Assembly: GCA_020073245.1 (NCBI GenBank) | Contig: JAIQFQ010000003.1 | Coordinates: 1-64,000, forward strand | DNA length: 64,000 nucleotides | Direction of reading: 5' to 3' | Source: Terriglobia bacterium | GTDB taxonomy: Bacteria > Acidobacteriota > Thermoanaerobaculia > Thermoanaerobaculales > Thermoanaerobaculaceae | Shown: positions 58,947 to 64,000 of the stretch, one piece after another | Position numbering within the stretch: position 1 is the first letter of the stretch | Layout of the letters: every line of letters starts with the position of its first letter | Position numbers and translations under genes: made by a program | The notes under the pieces: model-generated | What the model was told of the DNA's origin: nothing | Databases searched by the model: none | Seen by the model: the letters and a program-made list of their open reading frames with translations, nothing else

Positions 58947-60140
58947 ATGCAAGGGCTGATACGGCCGGCCATTCTCGCCATGGGTGTAGTCACCGTGCTC
59001 GGCTGCACGGGGGCCGTCCCGGTGACGGAGCATTTCCAGGTAGTGCAATCCACGGTGACGACTGGACCCTGTCACTCGGCGGGCGACGCCTGCGACGATA
59101 GCGCGATCTGGATCCACCCGACCGATGCCTCACAGAGCCTGATCATCGGCGACGACAAGAACGGAGGCATGGTGGTCTGGACCCTCACCGGCCAGGAGAT
59201 CCAGTTCATCGACGGGGGCACGAACATGAACAACGTCGACCTCCGGTACAACTTCCCGCTCACCGGGACTTTTTCCACCGGACAGACGCACACGCACGTG
59301 GCATTGGTCGGCGTCACCAACGAGACAGACGCGGGCGTGACCCTCTACAAGGTGAACCCATACTCCTCGCCAGCGGGCAAACTCGAATATGCCAACGCCA
59401 CGCTGGCGGCAAGCACGCTCCCACTTGCCAAACCGCTGGTCTACGGCGGCTGCATGTACTACAGCCAGCCGTCCGGCACGTACTACTTCTTCGCGAACTG
59501 GAAGGACGGGACGGTCAAGCAGGTGGAGCTGATCGGCGGCTCGGCGGTGAGCGGGAAGGTGGTGCGGACCTTCGACGTCGGAGGGCAGGTCGAGGGATGC
59601 GTTGCCGACGATGTGTATCAGGGCTTCTACATCGGCGAGGAGGACGTAGGGATCTGGAGGTACGGCGCCGAGCCAACGGCCGGCGACTCTCGCGCCCAAG
59701 TGGACCGGGTCGGCTCCGCAACGGGGCTCAAGGCGGATGTCGAGGGTCTCACGCTCTACTACAAGAGCGACGGCAGCGGCTACCTGATCGCCTCCGGCCA
59801 GAGCGCCGGGCCCGACGTGCGGAACGTCGTCTACGAGCGTACCGGCACGAATGCATGGGTGGGGACGTTCCGCGTCCAGGACACGGATGAGACCGACGGC
59901 ATGGACGTGACCAACCTCCCACTCGGCCCAGCCTTCCCGCACGGTGTTCTCGTAACGCACGACGCCTCACCGACACCGTCGCGCCACCGTTTGACACCGT
60001 TCGAACGGATAGCCACAGCGCTCAACCTGACGATGGACTCGACGTGGGACCCGCGATGCTCACCGTACGGGACCTGCACTGGCAGCGCGCCGAGACCCGC
60101 CGTCACACCGACGAGCGCCCCGAGGGGGCCGGCACGCTAG
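58947..60140 (+). CDS. Beta-propeller phytase (3-phytase-like), lipoprotein
   Basis: Lipobox VTVLGC; DDSAIWIHPTDASQSLIIGDDKNGGMVVWTLTGQEIQFIDGG; EGCVADDVYQGFYIGEEDVGIW; LTPFERIATALNLTMDSTWDPR. Confidence 0.88.
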   Translation: MQGLIRPAILAMGVVTVLGCTGAVPVTEHFQVVQSTVTTGPCHSAGDACDDSAIWIHPTDASQSLIIGDDKNGGMVVWTLTGQEIQFIDGGTNMNNVDLRYNFPLTGTFSTGQTHTHVALVGVTNETDAGVTLYKVNPYSSPAGKLEYANATLAASTLPLAKPLVYGGCMYYSQPSGTYYFFANWKDGTVKQVELIGGSAVSGKVVRTFDVGGQVEGCVADDVYQGFYIGEEDVGIWRYGAEPTAGDSRAQVDRVGSATGLKADVEGLTLYYKSDGSGYLIASGQSAGPDVRNVVYERTGTNAWVGTFRVQDTDETDGMDVTNLPLGPAFPHGVLVTHDASPTPSRHRLTPFERIATALNLTMDSTWDPRCSPYGTCTGSAPRPAVTPTSAPRGPAR

Positions 60141-60202
60141 CTCGCGTCAAGAATGGGTTCCCAGTGAGCATCGATGACCGAACCCGCCGAACTTCGAGCC
60201 GG

Positions 60203-60955
60203 ATGCGGTGGGCCACCCTCTTCCTATCGAGCGTCATCGTCGCCACGGTGGCCCGGGCGGGCCCCCCGTTTGTGACCGACGATCCCGAGATTCCGCCTTT
60301 GCACGGTTGGGAGATCAACATCCCGCTGTCCCTTGAGCACGAGACCGGGGAGAGTGTAGTCGAGGCGCCGGTGGTCGACATCAACTACGGCTTGACCTCG
60401 AACGTGGAGCTGATGATCGAGTTCGCGTTCCTGCATGCAACCCTGGGCGAAAACCGAACGGAGCACGGGCTGAGCGACACCGGCGTTGGGGTGAAGTGGA
60501 GGTTCTTGAAGGAGGGCCCACAGGCGCCCCAGATCGCTGTCTACCCCCAGGTCGTGATCCCGACCGGCGACAGCCGGCGCGGCCTCGGGGAGGGGAAGGC
60601 CTCGTATGTGCTTCCCCTGGTCGCACAGAAGAGCTGGGGTGCCTGGACCGTGTTCGGCAACCTCGGGGGAGTCGTTCAGCGCACCTCCGAAAGCCGAGAC
60701 TTCTGGTTCCAGGGGGTGGCGGTAGTCCGGGAGGTCACTCCCCATTTGGAGCTCGGTGTCGAGGAGTACGGCAACTCGCCGATCGACCGGGACGAGCCGT
60801 CCTCGCTCGGGTTCAACGCCGGTGGTATCTGGATGGCCTCCGAGACGGTCGGTGTGCTGTTCTCGGCGGGGCGAACCGTACGCGGCGAGCAGGCCACGAC
60901 GCTCTACCTGGGTGTGCAGCTCCTGATGGGGGGTGCCGGCGGAAGCCCCGATTAG
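60203..60955 (+). CDS. Outer-membrane beta-barrel/transporter-like protein
   Basis: Signal peptide; GPPFVTDDPEIPPLHGWEINIP; repeated beta strands (NYGLTSNVELMIEFAF, GVGVKWRFL, YPQVVIPTGDSRRGLG). Confidence 0.6.
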   Translation: MRWATLFLSSVIVATVARAGPPFVTDDPEIPPLHGWEINIPLSLEHETGESVVEAPVVDINYGLTSNVELMIEFAFLHATLGENRTEHGLSDTGVGVKWRFLKEGPQAPQIAVYPQVVIPTGDSRRGLGEGKASYVLPLVAQKSWGAWTVFGNLGGVVQRTSESRDFWFQGVAVVREVTPHLELGVEEYGNSPIDRDEPSSLGFNAGGIWMASETVGVLFSAGRTVRGEQATTLYLGVQLLMGGAGGSPD

Positions 60956-61025
60956 ACCAAGAACGGCCGCCTCCGGGGACCCTGGCACGTGGCACCGGCG
61001 CGCAAGGTGAGAAAGGAGATTTCGA

Positions 61026-62354
61026 ATGGCCTTGAAGAGACCTGAGTCGTTGATCCTGGCTACCTTGCTTCTCTGCCTGGGCACGGGGGCCGTCTCGGCT
61101 CAGGAGACTCCGGTGCCTCGCGCGGAGCTCAAGTTCGTCGTGATCTTGAGCCGACATGGGGTTCGATCCCCGACATGGAAGACGGACCGACTCAACGAGT
61201 ACTCGACCGAGCGCTGGCCGGATTGGGGTGTCCCGCCGGGATTCCTCACGCCGCACGGCAGCCGGCTGATGGAGCTTGTCGGTGCGTACGACCGCGCCGA
61301 CCTCGCGCAGAGAGGGCTGCTGAGCTCGAACGGCTGTGTCGACGCCGGGCGTGTCTTCCTCTGGGCGGACAGCGAGCAGCGGACGTTGGCGACCGGCCAC
61401 GCTCTGGCGTCAGGCATGTTTCCGGGCTGCGGAGTCCAGGTTCGATCGCTGCCGGAAGGGACCGACGATCCGCTCTTCAGCCCCATGGCAGTCGGTATCG
61501 GACATCCGGACCGTGCCTTGGCGGTCGCATCGGTACTGGGCCGGATCGGCATCAAACCGGGACCACTGATTGAGGCGTATCGACCCGCCTTTGAAACGAT
61601 GCAGCAGGTGCTCCTCGGCTGCACGCCGGGCGCCAAGTGTCCGCCGGAGGGCACGTCCGTCAAGCAATCTCTTTTGGAACTGACGATGTCGGTCACGGAG
61701 GGCAACGGCGACAAACTCGTTGATTTCGCCGGACCCCTCAGCACAGCGTCGACAATTGCCCAGAACTTCCTTCTCGAATACACCAACGGCATGGCAGAGA
61801 AGGATCTCGGATGGGGCCGAGTCACCGAGTCCAACCTGCGGCAGATGATGAGTCTCCATGCGGCGTACTCCGACCTGCTGCGCCGAACGTCGTACCTCGC
61901 ACGCACCAACGGTTCGAACGTGGCGAGCCACATACTCAAGTCGATCGAGCAAGCTGTCGCGGGCAAACCAGTGCGGGGAGCGCTCGGCAAGCCAGGCGAC
62001 AAGGTCATCATCATCGCTGGGCACGACACCAACATCTGCAATGTCGCCGGAATGTTGGGCCTTTCCTGGCTGATCGAGGGCTATCAGCGCGACGACACGC
62101 CACCCGGGGGTGCCCTCGTCTTCGAGCTGTGGCGTCACCCTGTCACACGTGCGTACACCGTTCGAACCTCCTACATGGCTCAGACCCTGAAGCAGATGCG
62201 CGAGGCGCTGCCCTTGACGCTCGCGTCGCCACCAGCAAGAGCCGCGGTCTTCGTGCCGGGTTGCAGCACCTCGGACGGAGCATTCGCGTGCGGCTGGAAG
62301 GAATTCCGGCGGACGCTCGAAACCGCCATTGATCCCGCGTTTGTGAGGCCTTAG
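61026..62354 (+). CDS. Histidine acid phosphatase / AppA-like phytase
   Basis: Signal peptide; VVILSRHGVRSPTWKTD (RHGxRxP-like); IIAGHDTNICNVAGML...DDTPPGGALVFELWR. Confidence 0.88.
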   Translation: MALKRPESLILATLLLCLGTGAVSAQETPVPRAELKFVVILSRHGVRSPTWKTDRLNEYSTERWPDWGVPPGFLTPHGSRLMELVGAYDRADLAQRGLLSSNGCVDAGRVFLWADSEQRTLATGHALASGMFPGCGVQVRSLPEGTDDPLFSPMAVGIGHPDRALAVASVLGRIGIKPGPLIEAYRPAFETMQQVLLGCTPGAKCPPEGTSVKQSLLELTMSVTEGNGDKLVDFAGPLSTASTIAQNFLLEYTNGMAEKDLGWGRVTESNLRQMMSLHAAYSDLLRRTSYLARTNGSNVASHILKSIEQAVAGKPVRGALGKPGDKVIIIAGHDTNICNVAGMLGLSWLIEGYQRDDTPPGGALVFELWRHPVTRAYTVRTSYMAQTLKQMREALPLTLASPPARAAVFVPGCSTSDGAFACGWKEFRRTLETAIDPAFVRP

Positions 62355-62555
62355 AGAGATGGGCGCCCCATCCCTGGAATCCGAAGACCGTGCCAGCCTT
62401 CAATTGCGGGAATTGCCGTCATGCCGGTCGCCGCGGTGCTCGGTGTGGACGGTTCGGGTCAGTCGGTTCCGTTGTCCAGCGCTGGTAGAGAGGGAGTGCC
62501 CGAGGGGACGGGTCGGTCAGCAGAGATCGCAAGATCCAAGAAAGGGGAGGACGCA

Positions 62556-63590
62556 ATGACGCACAAACATGGCTTGGCTGTCGCACTGCTTTCGCTCGCG
62601 ACGGCGCTCGCGGCAGCGGCACAGCCTGCGCCGGGGGGGTATCGGCTGGTTCGTGCGATCCCGATAGGGGGCGAAGGAGGCTGGGACTACCTCACCGTGG
62701 ACACGGTGGCGCACCGCCTCTACGTCAGCCACGCCACCCGCGTGGAGGTGATCGATACGGAAAAGAACGTGGTCGTGGGTGCGATCCCTGACACACCCGG
62801 GGTCCACGGCATCGCCCTCGCGCCAGGGCTGGGCCGCGGCTTCACCAGCAACGGCCGCGCCGGAACGGTGACCGTATTCGACCTCAAGAGCTTAGCGGTC
62901 ATCACCACGGTCAGGGTGACTGGCGACAAACCCGATGCGATCGCCTACGAGCCAACCTCACACCGGGTTTTCACGTTCAACGGTGGTAGCGCTAACGCCA
63001 CGGCGATCGAAGCTGCGACCGGCCAGGTCCTGGGCACGCTCGCCCTCGGTGGGAGCCCGGAGTTCGCGGTCGCCGACGGCAAAGGGCAGATGTATGTGAA
63101 CCTCGAGGACACGGCGACGCTCGTGACGTTCGACGCACGCACCCTCGAGGTCAAGGGCCGTTGGCCGCTCGCCCCGTGCCAGACGCCGACCGGGCTTGGT
63201 ATGGACCGTGAGCACCGGCGTCTGTTTGTCGGCTGCAGGAGCAAGGTGATGGCGGTGGTGGACGGCGACAGTGGGCGCGTCATTACGACCCTTCCGATCG
63301 GCAGCGGTGTGGACGCCGTGGCCTTCGATCCGGCAAGCGCGCTCGTCTTCGCCTCCAACGGCGACGGGACAGTAACGGTCGTCCACGAGGACTCGCCCGA
63401 GAAGTTCACTCTGGTGGGCAACGTTGCGACCAAGCCTGGGGCGAAGACCCTCGCGTTGGACGGGACCACCCACCGGATCTACCTCTCCACGGCACAGTAC
63501 GGCCCGCCCCCATCGCCCACCGCCGAGCAACCTCACCCGAAGCCGAGCATTCTCGCCGGAACGTTCGAGATCCTGGTCCTAGAGCGTTGA
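62556..63590 (+). CDS. YncE-like (YVTN) beta-propeller exported protein
   Basis: Signal peptide; repeated blades (VDTVAHRLYVSHATRVEVIDTEKNVVVGAIPDTPGVHGIALAP, SLAVITTVRVTGDKPDAIAYEPTSHRVFTFNGG). Confidence 0.75.
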   Translation: MTHKHGLAVALLSLATALAAAAQPAPGGYRLVRAIPIGGEGGWDYLTVDTVAHRLYVSHATRVEVIDTEKNVVVGAIPDTPGVHGIALAPGLGRGFTSNGRAGTVTVFDLKSLAVITTVRVTGDKPDAIAYEPTSHRVFTFNGGSANATAIEAATGQVLGTLALGGSPEFAVADGKGQMYVNLEDTATLVTFDARTLEVKGRWPLAPCQTPTGLGMDREHRRLFVGCRSKVMAVVDGDSGRVITTLPIGSGVDAVAFDPASALVFASNGDGTVTVVHEDSPEKFTLVGNVATKPGAKTLALDGTTHRIYLSTAQYGPPPSPTAEQPHPKPSILAGTFEILVLER

Positions 63591-63782
63591 GGGGAGGCGC
63601 ACGGCTGGCCTTCGGGCCGCTCTCCCAGCCCGAAGCCCGCTGAAGAGGTGGGTGAGAGACGAGGGGATGAGGCCTCGCCTCATGCTTGCTCCTCCCCCTT
63701 CGAGGAGGGTGTGTTTCTGAGGACCGGCATCCCCCCGTTGCGTACTGCGACGATGATCCTTCCGCTTGGGCGGCCGCCAGGG

Positions 63783-63809
63783 GGTGACCGCCCGGCCCGG
63801 TCGGTCACC
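63783..63809. repeat. Perfect 8-bp inverted repeat GGTGACCG-N11-CGGTCACC upstream of a GH13 gene
   Basis: Exact inverted repeat read from sequence. Confidence 0.5.
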
Positions 63810-63923
63810 ATCACGTGAACACACCGTGCCAGGATGTGAGCCACCGATGCGGTCGCGAGTGTGCTCAGCTAGAATTTGGGAAACCTCCGCGCGGTGCGGA
63901 TGGGATCCGGGGGAAGCGCCCAC

Positions 63924-64000
63924 ATGACCGAGCCGCGGGTTCCGAGTTGGGTTCAGGATGCAGTCTTCTATCAGATCTTCCCCGATCGCTTTGCACGTAG
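63924..64000 (+). CDS. Start of GH13 alpha-amylase/neopullulanase-like glycosidase (truncated by window)
   Basis: [25 protein letters not shown] matches the GH13 N-terminal YQIFPDRF motif. Confidence 0.75.
   Translation, partial: MTEPRVPSWVQDAVFYQIFPDRFAR

Noticed and set aside
1-64000. tRNA/rRNA genes, prophage, transposase or integrase
   Set aside because: No recognisable tRNA/rRNA sequence or transposase/integrase/phage ORF was seen in the window by reading; a tRNAscan/Infernal run would be decisive.

Overview
GC-rich bacterial chromosomal window, probably Acidobacteriota-like (inferred from gene style: Ser/Thr kinases, a PEGA protein, DUF5916, an IPTL-CTERM-like tail; not verified). Positions 1-33.9 kb hold mostly ordinary genes: a truncated FTR1 permease edge, two Ser/Thr kinases, a porin, a B12-radical SAM protein, acyl-CoA dehydrogenase flanked by DUF2231-like membrane proteins, fused acyl-CoA mutase IcmF, nadB/nadC, a homocysteine methyltransferase and hflX. 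Positions ~34-63.6 kb form what looks like one dedicated phytate/myo-inositol utilisation locus. Its parts are: a beta-propeller phytase, a histidine-acid phytase-like phosphatase and a purple-acid phosphatase; a TonB-dependent receptor; a sugar ABC transporter whose permease is fused to its binding protein; an OPA-type MFS antiporter; two intact iolG-like genes plus a deletion remnant of a third; Thermotoga-type iolM, iolN and iolO homologues; a uxaE-like epimerase; an SDR mannonate oxidoreductase; a LarA-family nickel epimerase; 6-phosphogluconate dehydrogenase and PPi-type PFK; and a LacI regulator. Six near-identical palindromes (TGGAACGTTCCA) sit only in the two divergent promoter regions. 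No mannonate dehydratase, KDG kinase or KDPG aldolase is visible. This suggests an undescribed lower route: mannonate -> gluconate (LarA/GntE-like) -> 6-phosphogluconate -> ribulose-5-P (Gnd). Other structure of note: four repeat-derived in-frame insertions in icmF, and a family of purine/pyrimidine-armed intergenic hairpins. All calls come from reading translations and motifs by eye; no database search was run.
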